A stretch of DNA of 64,000 nucleotides from an uncultured Muribaculaceae bacterium (lineage in GTDB: Bacteria; Bacteroidota; Bacteroidia; Bacteroidales; Muribaculaceae), in NCBI GenBank assembly GCA_910579675.1, contig CAJTUF010000008.1, forward strand, positions 44,199-108,198. The letters are read 5' to 3'. The notes below the pieces were generated by a model. That model did no database searches. It was given only the letters and a program-made list of their open reading frames with translations, and was not told where the DNA came from. The translations under genes and the position numbers were made by a program. This document shows, one piece after another, positions 48,609 to 58,053 of the stretch (the stretch's first letter is position 1; each line of letters opens with the position of its first letter).

Positions 48609-49568
48609 TCAGGCGAGGGCCGCGGCGGCGGTGCATGCCGCCATGAGGGTAAAGGGGGTGGCCACTTCGAGTATGATGCCGTTGACAAGGCCCACAGGGA
48701 TGGCTTCGGCGCCGAAGGTCGACACAAGGGTGGGGAGGGTGACGTCGATGGAGGTCACGCCACACATGGCTGCAGAGCCGTAGAGGCCGAGGCGCCGCCC
48801 TATGACTGGTATCACTGTCAGGGCCAGAATTTCCCTCACGATGTTGCTCATAAGAGCTATCGCGGCAAGACTCATGGCGGCAGGAGCGCCCATGTCGGCG
48901 CTCCGCAGGTCGGAGATGATCATCGACGAAAGTGAGTAATAGCCCATGCCGGTCACAGCCAGACCGCCATCGGCGCTACCCACAGGGAGCAGCCAGCCAG
49001 CGAGGCAGCCTGCTGCTACGGTGGCCACAAGGGCCACGACCGGCACCGCCACTATCGTTGGCCTGATACCGCGCAGGATCGAGCCGAGCCGGGGATTTGA
49101 GCCGGTGGCTATCCCCACGAGGGCAATGAGAATCTGGAGCAGCAGATTGCTCAACATCCCGGCGGTGGAGGTGGAGATGGGAAGTACCGAGAGGTCGCCT
49201 GCCACGAGCCCGGCAGCGAAGAATGTCAGTGTCACCGCCGAGCCCCTTAGCGCTTTGCCCGAAAAGGAGTTGTGGGCAGGGTCGGTAAGGGTGGTGTTTT
49301 CAGGTGTGAATCGTCGGAAAAAGATACTGACAGCCACCCCCGACAGGATGGTGGCAGCGGCGCCGAGCACCAGAGCCTGAAGGCCGAGAAGATGAAGGTT
49401 GCCCATGATGTCGGGGTCGGAGCCTATACGTAGGCCGAATGCGGCGAGCATGAACCACACCACATAGCCCAGCAGATTCTCCGCCAGAGTGGCGGCGCGG
49501 CGGGTGAAGTGAAGATAGATGCGGCCGCATATAAGCCCGGCGGCCAGGATGGCAAGTATGGTAAACAT
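48609..49568 (-). CDS. lysO: LysO-family (DUF340) lysine exporter
   Basis: 319 residues, about ten membrane segments. The pattern G-L-I-C-G-R, G-L-R-I-G-S-D and the second-half S-L-S-S-M-I-I-S-D-L fit LysO/YbjE transporters, which export lysine and its toxic analogues. Last gene of the dnaX transcription unit (70 bases after the helicase gene). Confidence 0.85.
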   Translation of the reverse strand: MFTILAILAAGLICGRIYLHFTRRAATLAENLLGYVVWFMLAAFGLRIGSDPDIMGNLHLLGLQALVLGAAATILSGVAVSIFFRRFTPENTTLTDPAHNSFSGKALRGSAVTLTFFAAGLVAGDLSVLPISTSTAGMLSNLLLQILIALVGIATGSNPRLGSILRGIRPTIVAVPVVALVATVAAGCLAGWLLPVGSADGGLAVTGMGYYSLSSMIISDLRSADMGAPAAMSLAAIALMSNIVREILALTVIPVIGRRLGLYGSAAMCGVTSIDVTLPTLVSTFGAEAIPVGLVNGIILEVATPFTLMAACTAAAALA

Positions 49569-49638
49569 TCAGTAGGGTCGGGGTGGAAATGGGGTGACGG
49601 TGGGAGTGGGTATGAGATATGCGGACGGGAGATGGTGC

Positions 49639-52600
49639 TTATCCGGGCGCTACGGGCATTATTTCGCCCGAATCGAGATACCATATGAAGCCTCTTACTT
49701 TTTTGTAGCCGAGTTTGCGCAAGTGGTTCATATAGAACGCCACCTGACGGCGATGGGCTGCGGGGCGCTCCTCGCCGCTCTTGTAATCGATCACGTCGAC
49801 ATGGCCGTCGGCAGTCCAGACCACACGGTCGGGTCGACGGTGTTCGGCGCCGGATGTGTCGATGGCAAGCGGACGCTCGGTCATATAGCGCTTGAATCCT
49901 GAAAACCAGTCGCTCACCTCGGGGCGTTCAAGTTCGCGGCCGAGTGTGGCCATGATGTCGGGGGCCATGGCGTGGGGCACCACACCGCGGCTCACCATCT
50001 GCCTCACTGCGCGGGGCAGTTCATCCTTATGTCCTATGCGTGCGAGCACATCGTGGAGCATTATACCTCGGCCTCGCGGTGTGAGTGGATCGGCTGGGAG
50101 ATCGAGGCGGGTGTCGGCCCATAGCGAGGCGCGGTCGGCAGGCACTCTCGGTGTGAGGTCGATGGCTTCGGTGGGCTCGGTGGCTGTGAGGGTGGCCCTG
50201 CGAGAACTGCGGGGCGTGGTGGGCTCGCCCGCCACATATGATCCGTCGGTGCCACCCATCATTTCGATGGCAAGGTTCACCACCGATCCCATCCGCGATG
50301 CTCTGGAGGGGGAGTAGGTGACTATCAGCTCATCTACCGCACGCGTGAATGCCACATAGAGGGTGTTTGTCTCGTCGAGCGCCACTTCGGCCTTGCGCCG
50401 CAGATATTGAGCCTCAAAGGGTGTGCCCTCCATGTCGGACGATGGGCGCATAGGTATCAGAGGAGGGAATAGGGTGGCGTCAATGCCGGCTATGTCGCCG
50501 GTCACCTCAAACCATTCGGCATCTTTGAAGGTGCCGGTGTCCCAGTCGCACACAGGTATGTGGACACACTTGAATTCAAGACCTTTCGACTTATGGATGG
50601 TCATGACTCGGAGGGTGTCGGCCGCCTGAGGCGACGCTACGGCTGTGTGGCTGCCGGTGGCGTCCCACCATTTCAGAAATTCGCGCAGGTCGGCACCTCC
50701 CCGCATGGCAAATGATGACACAAGATCCTGTAGGGCAGTGATGTATATATGCTCATGATTCAGGGCGGCTGGGTCGATAAAGGTGGCGATGATGCGGTCG
50801 ACGAGTGTCTGGAGGTTGGGACACACCATTCCTTCGGCCGGATTGGCCGGCCGGCACACCGATGGATCGTCATCAGGGAGTCTGGATGCCTGCAATGCTT
50901 TGGCAAGAGCTGCTTCGGGACTCATGCCACGCGCACACCCATATTCATAGTCGTTGATGAGCCGTGCCAGCACTATCTCCTCGAGGGTGTAGCTACGACG
51001 GCGCCGCTCGGATGTTGCGGAGGCGCACTCACGGTCGGGCCTCGACAGCAGCAGCGACTTCATGACGCTGATGATAAGCTTCACAGCCTGCGACTTGCCC
51101 ACTTCGATGCTCTCGTCGGAGATGATGCGGAAGCGGGGATAATCGGGGTCGGAGGCCTGACGGGCGAGCAGATGGGCGATAGCGCCGGAAGTGTGGGTCT
51201 TGTTGCGGCCAAGCACCACAATGTCTGATGCATTGTAGCCGGAGGCTATCTGGCGCGCAATCTCGTCGGCCATGCGTTCATAGCCTATGGCGGCAGCCTC
51301 AGCCGAGCTCCCCCCGGCGGCCACCACCGACACGTAGCCGCTATGGTCGCGGTGGGATTTCGATACCTCCTGCACCACGTTGGCATATATGTCGGACATG
51401 CCGCCCGATGCAGCCACATGGGAGAAAAAAGCGTTGTTGAACTCCACCACCGTGGCCGACGAACGCCAGTTGGTATTGCCCTCGGCAGTGTCGCCATGCA
51501 CTCTTGCCGCGTTGCCAAACTGATCCTGTACCTGATGCTGGAGCAGTGTGGGGTCTGACGATCTGAATCGGTAGATGCACTGCTTTTCGTCGCCGATTAT
51601 GAGCGAATCGCGGTCGGTGGCGAGACCCTCGGCGAGGAGCGGCTTGAGGTTGCGCCACTGCATGAGCGATGTGTCCTGAAACTCGTCGATAAGGAAGTTT
51701 TCGATCCATACACCCATTCGCTCATAGAGAAAGGGGGTCTCGTCGTCGCCGATGATTTTCGACAGAATGCCGCCTGTGTCGCTAAGCAGCAGCATATTGT
51801 TGTCGCGCTTGATGCTGTCCATCTCGCGTATCACAGCACTGAGCAATCCGAGGAAGTGGATGTTTCGGTCGATGGGTTTAAGAGCTCTGACAACGTTGTG
51901 GCACTCTACGGCGGCATCGGCGGCATCGGCCAGAGCGGCCATCAGCGCTCCGTCGTCGCGTAGATGGAGCGATTTTTTATCTTTTTTGACCGCTGTGGAT
52001 GGATCGGAGGCCACGGCGCGGAAAGTATCGGAGATTTTAATGTCGCGCACTGAGGCATCGGCATATTTGGTGAGCGCACTGACCACCAGTTGCTTCACAC
52101 CCTCCCGTCCGCCTATGGCGGCTACGGCGCGGCGGCATTGGTCTGTCATGGCAGCTTTTGCGCTCGCAATCCTTTCGGAGATGGCCTTGGCAAGGGTTGC
52201 GGTGGCCTGCGGGTCGGCCAAAAATGCCATCAGTGCATCGGAGTGGATGGTAAAGGTCTCGTTGAGTGTGTTTTTTATAAACCTGTGGAGCGATCGGAAC
52301 AGCTCGGAGTTGCGGTTGAACAGCTCTACGGTGTCGCCGTTCATCATGCGGGCCCGCAGAAACTCGGCGAGCCACATGGCTGTGCGGCGAGTGTCGGTGT
52401 CGTTTTTAAATTCGAGCGACCTGAAAATCTGGGCTATCGCGAGATCAATCAATCCATCGTTGTCGAGGTCTACCTCATAATTGCCGGTGAGATCGGCTTC
52501 GCGTGCAAAAGTCCTGAGCACCTGCTGGAAAAATGAGTCGATGGTGCTCACGGCAAAAAAGCCGTAGTCAAACAGCAACTCGGCGAGAGCCCTGCGGGCC

Positions 52601-52911
52601 TCGGCTGCCACCTGCTCGGGCGAGGCTCCGAGGTCGCGGCATAGCTTGTCGATATATGGGCTCGGGGCATTCCATCCGGGCTCAGCTCCGGCTATTACCG
52701 CGAGCTCGTGGACTATGCGCCGCTTCATCTCCTCAGTGGCCTTGTTGGTGAAGGTTATGGCGAGGATAGACCGGTGACGCCGTCCCGAGCGCGTGTCGAG
52801 CCGATAGCGGTCGTCGCCGAGGTTCTTGCGCCCGAGCAGCATCTTGATATATTCATAGGCCAGAGTGAAGGTCTTGCCCGACCCAGCGGAGGCTTTGTAT
52901 ATCGACAGCAT
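49639..52911 (-). CDS. UvrD/AddA-like helicase-nuclease
   Basis: 1090 residues from ATG 52911, directly before the Walker A motif A-S-A-G-S-G-K-T (7-14). SF1 motifs: A-I-T-F-T-N-K-A-T-E-E-M (~50-61), D-E-F-Q-D-T-S (~495), Y-R-F-R-S-S-D-P, T-I-H-K-S-K-G-L-E-F and V-A-F-T-R-A. The C-terminal PD-(D/E)XK nuclease shows V-D-V-I-D-Y-K-S-G. It is the AddA/RecB-type subunit of a DNA end-processing helicase-nuclease. No AddB-like partner gene lies in the window. Confidence 0.92.
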   Translation of the reverse strand: MLSIYKASAGSGKTFTLAYEYIKMLLGRKNLGDDRYRLDTRSGRRHRSILAITFTNKATEEMKRRIVHELAVIAGAEPGWNAPSPYIDKLCRDLGASPEQVAAEARRALAELLFDYGFFAVSTIDSFFQQVLRTFAREADLTGNYEVDLDNDGLIDLAIAQIFRSLEFKNDTDTRRTAMWLAEFLRARMMNGDTVELFNRNSELFRSLHRFIKNTLNETFTIHSDALMAFLADPQATATLAKAISERIASAKAAMTDQCRRAVAAIGGREGVKQLVVSALTKYADASVRDIKISDTFRAVASDPSTAVKKDKKSLHLRDDGALMAALADAADAAVECHNVVRALKPIDRNIHFLGLLSAVIREMDSIKRDNNMLLLSDTGGILSKIIGDDETPFLYERMGVWIENFLIDEFQDTSLMQWRNLKPLLAEGLATDRDSLIIGDEKQCIYRFRSSDPTLLQHQVQDQFGNAARVHGDTAEGNTNWRSSATVVEFNNAFFSHVAASGGMSDIYANVVQEVSKSHRDHSGYVSVVAAGGSSAEAAAIGYERMADEIARQIASGYNASDIVVLGRNKTHTSGAIAHLLARQASDPDYPRFRIISDESIEVGKSQAVKLIISVMKSLLLSRPDRECASATSERRRRSYTLEEIVLARLINDYEYGCARGMSPEAALAKALQASRLPDDDPSVCRPANPAEGMVCPNLQTLVDRIIATFIDPAALNHEHIYITALQDLVSSFAMRGGADLREFLKWWDATGSHTAVASPQAADTLRVMTIHKSKGLEFKCVHIPVCDWDTGTFKDAEWFEVTGDIAGIDATLFPPLIPMRPSSDMEGTPFEAQYLRRKAEVALDETNTLYVAFTRAVDELIVTYSPSRASRMGSVVNLAIEMMGGTDGSYVAGEPTTPRSSRRATLTATEPTEAIDLTPRVPADRASLWADTRLDLPADPLTPRGRGIMLHDVLARIGHKDELPRAVRQMVSRGVVPHAMAPDIMATLGRELERPEVSDWFSGFKRYMTERPLAIDTSGAEHRRPDRVVWTADGHVDVIDYKSGEERPAAHRRQVAFYMNHLRKLGYKKVRGFIWYLDSGEIMPVAPG

Positions 52912-52928
52912 TGGCGTGGTGGGGATTA

Positions 52929-53279
52929 TCAGCCGTTTTTCACCTTGTAGCCCATGGCGCGCAGAGCAGCTGCGGCTTCGGTGCGTCGGTCGCCCTGGAT
53001 GAGGATTTCGCCTCCGCGTGCCGAGCCGCCTGTAGCAAGGCGCTGCTTGAGGGCCGAGGCCACCTCCTTGAGCTCGGAGTCGTTGCATGTGAAGCCTGCA
53101 ATGATGGTGGCTTGCTTGCCTCCGCGCCCCTTGCGCTCATAAAACAGGGTGAGGGTGTCGGTGTCCTTGGTCGGTACCGACGCAGCCTGCGTGGTGTCGG
53201 AGTGGTGATCTTCTGCCGGAGCTGAAGGGGCGAGGGCTGATAGAGCGTCGCGCCAGTCGGCGGTAGGTTTGGGTGACAT
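52929..53279 (-). CDS. SUI1/eIF1-family protein
   Basis: 116 residues. C-terminal SUI1 domain with R-K-G-R-G-G-K-Q-A-T, T-G-G-S-A-R-G-G-E-I-L-I-Q-G-D-R-R. Bacterial YciH-like relatives are thought to affect translation initiation fidelity. 17 bases before the helicase gene. Confidence 0.9.
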   Translation of the reverse strand: MSPKPTADWRDALSALAPSAPAEDHHSDTTQAASVPTKDTDTLTLFYERKGRGGKQATIIAGFTCNDSELKEVASALKQRLATGGSARGGEILIQGDRRTEAAAALRAMGYKVKNG

Positions 53280-53280
53280 A

Positions 53281-53730
53281 TCAGAAGATTGAGTCGGGGT
53301 GGAATTCGTGATCGTCGGGAGGGATGACTCCGGCCGAGTCGGTGGCCACTACTATGTGGTAGAGCTGCGAGGCAAGGGCTTCGTCGGGGAGATCGAGCGA
53401 CATATAATAGGCCCGGGCCGAATCGGCGTTCTCGCGGCAGGCCCGGCGATAGAGATCGGCGGCGGTGGCAACGAGGGTGGTGTTGTCGTTTTCATCTTCG
53501 GCCATACGCATATAGACCATAGAGAGGCGCGCGAGGTCGCGGGCCGACAGATCGTCGAGCGAAGGGGTGCCGACCAAGCGGTCGGCCACGCTGCGGGCTG
53601 CGGTCATGTCGCCATCGGCTATGGCCAGCTCGGCATTGCGCAGCTCTTCTGCAGCCTGCGGTGTGTATGAACAGGCTGTTGCTGCGGCGCCCAATGCGGT
53701 TATGATAACAATTGAGATTAAGTGTCGCAT
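53281..53730 (-). CDS. small lipoprotein with TPR-like helices
   Basis: 149 residues. Lipobox A-A-T-A-C (Cys20), then helices with A-E-L-A-I-A-D-G-D-M-T-A-A-R-S-V-A and A-A-D-L-Y-R-R-A, suggesting one to two TPR units. C-terminal acidic tail. Function unknown. Sits between dnaX (2-base gap) and the SUI1 gene (1-base gap), so it belongs to the operon. Confidence 0.75.
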   Translation of the reverse strand: MRHLISIVIITALGAAATACSYTPQAAEELRNAELAIADGDMTAARSVADRLVGTPSLDDLSARDLARLSMVYMRMAEDENDNTTLVATAADLYRRACRENADSARAYYMSLDLPDEALASQLYHIVVATDSAGVIPPDDHEFHPDSIF

Positions 53731-53732
53731 GG

Positions 53733-55529
53733 TTAGGAAATTATCATTTTAAAATCGTCCATGAAGCGCACCAATTGAGGATTTTCTTCACGCAGACGGG
53801 CAATGAGCTCCCGGTCGTTCCAGGTGTGGAATGCTCCTTGTCCGACGTTGATATTGACTGTGAGTGATATAGCGCTATTGCCAAGGCGGTTGCGCAGGAA
53901 TGAAAGGAGATCGGGCATGGCCGCGCCCACATACTCGCTCTGCGCTTCGTTTTCCACCGTGATGGCGAGAGCTTCGGGGTGTGTGGCATCAGGGGCCGAT
54001 GGGGCCGATGCACGCATGGTATTGACAAGTATATGCTCCGAAGGATGGGCGGCGGCATATTCGGCCCATGCAGCAGCCAACTCTTCCGGTGTAAAGGCGC
54101 GTCGGAGTGTGTCGGCGCCCTGAGGGGCGCTTGTGGCTGCAGAAGGCTGCGGCTGACCTGCAGGAGCGGCATGGCGTATGGATATTCGTGGCGCTCCTGC
54201 CACCCGGGGAGTGGCAGCGGACTGTGGCGGCGTTGTCGCAGACCGTGGTGGGGCAGGTTGCGGGCGCGCCGGAGCTGCCGCCGGAGGTGCGGGTGGTGGA
54301 GCCGGAGTGGGTTGAGCGGCAGGTGTAGCTGCCTGTGGGGGAGCGGGAGCTGATTGAGCCTGAGGGGCGATGGGCCTCAGTGCGGGCTGCGATGAGGGCC
54401 CCTCTCCCTTGCCCGAGTCAGCGGGGGAGGGGCTTGATAGTTGGCATATCTTGGCGAGAGTCAGCTCGATAAGGAAGTTTTTTGCCGACGACTCGCGATA
54501 GTTCAGATCGGCGTCGTTGCACAGGCTCATAGCCGCGCACAGAAATCCAGGGGTGCAGCGGGAGGCGACTGAAGCCTTGGCGCGGCGCTCTTCGTCGTCG
54601 CCATCGATGAGATGGAGGGTCTTTGGGTTCTGTGCTACCATGAGGTCGCGCAGATAGGCTGCCAGACCATTGATGAAAAACTGAGGATCAAATCCCCGGT
54701 CGGTGATCTCCTTGAAGATAACCCATGAGTCGAGCACTTTCCCCTCGAGAAAGCAGTCGAGGAGCCTGTTGTAGAAGTCGGCGTCGAGCACATTGAGGTT
54801 TTCGATAGCCGAGCGGTAGGTGATGTTGCCCCGGCTTGAGGCGGCCACTTGGTCGAATATGCTGAGGGCGTCGCGCATGGCGCCGTCGGCCTTCCGGGCT
54901 ATCACGTTGAGAGCCTGAGGCTCGGCCGAGATATTCTCCTTGGCGGCCACCGATGCCAGATGAGCGGCTATGTCGGCTACCGAGATGCGCCTGAAGTCGT
55001 AGATCTGACACCTTGAGAGGATGGTGGGAATGATGCGGTGCTTCTCGGTTGTGGCCAGAATGAAGATGGCATAGTGGGGCGGCTCCTCAAGCGTCTTCAG
55101 GAATGCGTTGAAAGCGGCGGAGGTGAGCATATGCACCTCGTCGACGATAAACACCCGGTAGCGTCCCGTCGAGGGGGGCATCATCACCTGATCGGTGAGT
55201 GCTCGCATGTCGTCGACACCGTTGTTTGAAGCGGCGTCGAGCTCGATGATGTTCATCGATGTGCCACGGTTGAACTGGCGGCACGACTCACATTCGTTGC
55301 AAGCCTCTCCATCGGGGGTGGGGTGCTCGCAGTTGATGGTCTTGGCAAAGATTCGGGCACACGAGGTCTTTCCTACGCCGCGCGGGCCGCAGAAAAGATA
55401 GCTGTGGGCCAACCGTCCTGTGGCCACCGAGTTCTTGAGAGTGGCGGTGAGGGCGTCCTGCCCCACGACTGTTGAAAAGGTCGCAGGCCGGTATTTTCTC
55501 GCCGACACTATATACTTGTTGTCTTCCAA
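53733..55529 (-). CDS. dnaX: DNA polymerase III subunits gamma/tau
   Basis: 598 residues. Clamp-loader AAA+ domain with R-K-Y-R-P (12-16), Walker A G-P-R-G-V-G-K-T-S (48-56), zinc-binding Cys cluster (C-E-H, C-N-E-C-E-S-C), Walker B V-D-E-V-H-M and sensor 1 A-T-T-E. A long Pro/Ala-rich linker (~370-480) precedes the tau C-terminal domain. Head of the operon with the TPR-like, SUI1, helicase and lysO genes. Confidence 0.96.
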   Translation of the reverse strand: MEDNKYIVSARKYRPATFSTVVGQDALTATLKNSVATGRLAHSYLFCGPRGVGKTSCARIFAKTINCEHPTPDGEACNECESCRQFNRGTSMNIIELDAASNNGVDDMRALTDQVMMPPSTGRYRVFIVDEVHMLTSAAFNAFLKTLEEPPHYAIFILATTEKHRIIPTILSRCQIYDFRRISVADIAAHLASVAAKENISAEPQALNVIARKADGAMRDALSIFDQVAASSRGNITYRSAIENLNVLDADFYNRLLDCFLEGKVLDSWVIFKEITDRGFDPQFFINGLAAYLRDLMVAQNPKTLHLIDGDDEERRAKASVASRCTPGFLCAAMSLCNDADLNYRESSAKNFLIELTLAKICQLSSPSPADSGKGEGPSSQPALRPIAPQAQSAPAPPQAATPAAQPTPAPPPAPPAAAPARPQPAPPRSATTPPQSAATPRVAGAPRISIRHAAPAGQPQPSAATSAPQGADTLRRAFTPEELAAAWAEYAAAHPSEHILVNTMRASAPSAPDATHPEALAITVENEAQSEYVGAAMPDLLSFLRNRLGNSAISLTVNINVGQGAFHTWNDRELIARLREENPQLVRFMDDFKMIIS

Positions 55530-55582
55530 AGATTACAATGGTTTGTTGCCGGAAGATGGTGTCGCTTCCGGGGATTATGCCA

Positions 55583-55590
55583 CAAAGATA
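55583..55590 (-). promoter_or_regulatory. -7 element of the dnaX operon
   Basis: Minus-strand TATCTTTG, 53 bases before the dnaX ATG. Divergent from the aroK promoter. Confidence 0.5.
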
Positions 55591-55614
55591 ATACAAAATC
55601 CGCAAATTTTTGCT

Positions 55615-55622
55615 TACCTTTG
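55615..55622 (+). promoter_or_regulatory. -7 element of aroK, near-leaderless start
   Basis: TACCTTTG ends 7 bases before the ATG at 55630; transcription should begin at or next to the start codon. No consensus -33. Confidence 0.55.
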
Positions 55623-55629
55623 CGGAGTT

Positions 55630-56172
55630 ATGAAACCGATTTTTCTCATTGGCTATATGGGCTGCGGCAAGTCGACTCTCGGCCGCAATGTGAGCCGCCT
55701 GTCGGGGGTGGAGTTTATCGATCTCGACAGATATATCGAAAGCCGCTACCATGCCAACATACGCGACATCTTTGCCTCGGAAGGTGAGGCCCGATTCCGC
55801 GACATAGAGCGCTCCATGCTTCGCGAGGTGGGGCAGTTTGACGATGTTGTCATTGCCTGCGGCGGAGGCACCCCTTGCTTTTTCGACAATATGGAGTTTA
55901 TGAACGGAGCGGGCACCACGGTGCTGCTTGACACTTCGCTCTCCAAGCTCCACACGCGCCTGATGCGCGGACGCCACAAACGTCCGCTCATTGCCGGCAA
56001 GTCCGACAGTGAGCTCCGCGAGTTTATCGTGAAGGCTCTCGAAGAGCGGATGCCTTTCTACTCCAAAGCGCAGTGCCGGTTTGTGTCGGATCTCCTCGAC
56101 GATGAGGTTGAGGTGGAGACTACCGCCATGCGGTTTATCAATCAGTTTCATCTACCTCTTAAGCAGCAATGA
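55630..56172 (+). CDS. aroK: shikimate kinase
   Basis: 180 residues from ATG 55630. Walker A G-Y-M-G-C-G-K-S-T (8-16), D-L-D (35-37), shikimate-binding E-G-E-A-R-F-R, and G-G-G-T-P near 78-82. Phosphorylates shikimate in aromatic amino-acid synthesis. An open frame extends 210 bases upstream but would contain the promoter, so the short start is taken. Overlaps the next gene by 4 bases. Confidence 0.95.
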   Translation: MKPIFLIGYMGCGKSTLGRNVSRLSGVEFIDLDRYIESRYHANIRDIFASEGEARFRDIERSMLREVGQFDDVVIACGGGTPCFFDNMEFMNGAGTTVLLDTSLSKLHTRLMRGRHKRPLIAGKSDSELREFIVKALEERMPFYSKAQCRFVSDLLDDEVEVETTAMRFINQFHLPLKQQ

Positions 56173-57389
56173 GATATATGAGTGAAGCAGGGTGCAGTTC
56201 CGGCGCTCCCGATATCCTGGAACAGCTGCAGCCGTCGACCACCGACAGCCGTAGCCTCACGATAGGGCTGCCTGCCTCGGGTCCCGGTGATCCCGACCGT
56301 CGCTTTCCGCTTACGCCCGAGGGGGTGGCTATTCTCACCGACCGCGGCTACCGGATCAAGATTGAGGAGGGGGCCGCGGCCGCTCTCCACTTCGCCGATG
56401 CTGCTTTCACGCGGGCGGGTGCCGAGGTGACGTCGCGCGCGGCAACCCTTGCCGCCGACATAGTTATCCACCTGTCGCCCCTCGCCACCCCCGACATAAT
56501 GCAGATGCGGCGTGGCACGATGCTGCTAACCCTTCTCAGACCGGAGGCTCAGACGCGCGACGCTGTCAGGGCGCTCCTCGACCGCCATATCATAGCCGTA
56601 GCTCTCGATCTGGTCGAGGACACCGAAGGTAATACCCCTTTTGCGGACATTCTGTCGGAGATCGACGGCCGCACGGCTATAACTGCGGCAGCATCGCTCC
56701 TCTCGGCTCCTTATGGCGGCAAGGGGATATTGCTTGGCGGAGTGGCGGGCATAGTGCCGTGTGAAGTAACCATCTTTGGCTCGGGCATAGCCGCTCGGGC
56801 AGCCGCGAGATCGGCTTTCGGTCTTGGCGCCATGGTAAGGATGTTTGACAATGATGTCTATTCGCTCCGACGCGCCGCCCGCGATCTGGGCCAGTGGGTC
56901 ATAGGTTCGGCTCTCCATCCCCATGTGGTGGAAAACGCCCTGTCGGGGGCCGATGTGGTGGTCAATACGCTCGACAATCCGGCCCGGGTGTCGGGCTTCT
57001 CGGTCGACGCCGATATGTCCACCCATCTCAAGCGCGAGGCCATAGTGTTTGATCTCGCTCAGGAGCCTGGTGGGATGTTCCCATCGCTGCGTCATGTGGC
57101 GCTTGTCGATGCCGCGGCCTCTGCAGCGGAAGCCGGGGCGGCGTCGAAGGTGTGCATGACCCATGTAGGGTCGGCCACCCCGCGCTCGGCGGCCATGGCG
57201 CTGACCAACACTTTTGTCACCCTGCTTCACGACCTCACAGCCTGCGATGGAGCGACCAATGCCCTGCGTCTGCTTCCGGGATTCCAGCGGGCCGCCTACA
57301 CCTTCCTTGGCAAGGCTGTCAACCGGCGCATTGCGCGTATAGCCGATGTGAGGCCCATGGATATAAATATGTTTTTAAGTCTTTCGTGA
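56169..57389 (+). CDS. alanine dehydrogenase/PNT-like protein without usual catalytic residues
   Basis: 406 residues starting with the ATGA overlap of aroK. The fold matches AlaDH/transhydrogenase alpha: R-R-F-P-L-T-P-E-G-V near 40 (usual R-x-A-L-T-P), a Rossmann G-S-G-I-A-A-R-A-A near 200, and D-L-A-Q-E-P-G-G near 295. The conserved Lys of K-V-K-E-P is absent (I-H-L-S-P) and the catalytic His region reads L-L-R-P-E. It may therefore not oxidise alanine. Coupled to aroK and the RNase H gene. Confidence 0.75.
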   Translation: MRYMSEAGCSSGAPDILEQLQPSTTDSRSLTIGLPASGPGDPDRRFPLTPEGVAILTDRGYRIKIEEGAAAALHFADAAFTRAGAEVTSRAATLAADIVIHLSPLATPDIMQMRRGTMLLTLLRPEAQTRDAVRALLDRHIIAVALDLVEDTEGNTPFADILSEIDGRTAITAAASLLSAPYGGKGILLGGVAGIVPCEVTIFGSGIAARAAARSAFGLGAMVRMFDNDVYSLRRAARDLGQWVIGSALHPHVVENALSGADVVVNTLDNPARVSGFSVDADMSTHLKREAIVFDLAQEPGGMFPSLRHVALVDAAASAAEAGAASKVCMTHVGSATPRSAAMALTNTFVTLLHDLTACDGATNALRLLPGFQRAAYTFLGKAVNRRIARIADVRPMDINMFLSLS

Positions 57390-58048
57390 TGGCATCGTCG
57401 TCTGTAAAACGTAAGTATTACGTGGTTTGGGAAGGCCGCGCCACGGGTGTGTTCGACTCCTGGGAGGAGTGTAAGGAATATGTTGACGGATATCAGGGTG
57501 CGCGGTTCAAGTCGTTTCCTACCCGCGAGGCTGCCGTTGAGGCATTCAGGGGCAATCCGTCCGACCATATAGGTGTCATCAAGGCCATTGCGGCCCACAA
57601 GGCGGCTCCTCCGGTCAATATCGAGGCGCTTCCGGTGGTGATGCCGGCAATAGCTGTCGATGCCGCCTGCTCAAAAAATCCGGGGCCGGTGGAGTATCAG
57701 TGTGTCGATCTGCGCACCGGGCGCCGCATATTTCATGTGGGGCCGCTGCAGGAGGGTACCAACAATATTGGCGAGTTTCTGGCCATAGTGCATGCCATGG
57801 CGCTCCTCGTGAGCAAGTCGCGCACCGATATAGCCATTTACTCCGACAGCCGCACAGGCATGAGCTGGGTCAACAAAGGCAAGGCCAACACAAAGATTGT
57901 ACCCACCGAGGGCAATGCCTATATACGCTCGCTCGTGGTGAGGGCTGAGGCTTGGCTTGCCTCCCATCCAGCCGGTGTGCGCCCGAGGCTGTATAAATGG
58001 GACACCGACAACTGGGGGGAGATACCGGCCGATTTCGGCCGCAAATAA
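57389..58048 (+). CDS. viroplasmin-type RNase H
   Basis: 219 residues. N-terminal caulimovirus-viroplasmin (RNase HI N) domain (Y-Y-V-V-W-E-G-R-A-T-G-V-F-D-S-W-E-E-C) at ~8-50, which binds RNA/DNA hybrids, and a C-terminal RNase H fold with acidic residues in V-D-A-A, N-I-G-E-F, Y-S-D-S-R and D-T-D-N-W. Degrades RNA in hybrids. Starts one base inside the preceding stop (TGATG). Confidence 0.9.
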   Translation: MASSSVKRKYYVVWEGRATGVFDSWEECKEYVDGYQGARFKSFPTREAAVEAFRGNPSDHIGVIKAIAAHKAAPPVNIEALPVVMPAIAVDAACSKNPGPVEYQCVDLRTGRRIFHVGPLQEGTNNIGEFLAIVHAMALLVSKSRTDIAIYSDSRTGMSWVNKGKANTKIVPTEGNAYIRSLVVRAEAWLASHPAGVRPRLYKWDTDNWGEIPADFGRK

Positions 58049-58053
58049 ATCTG

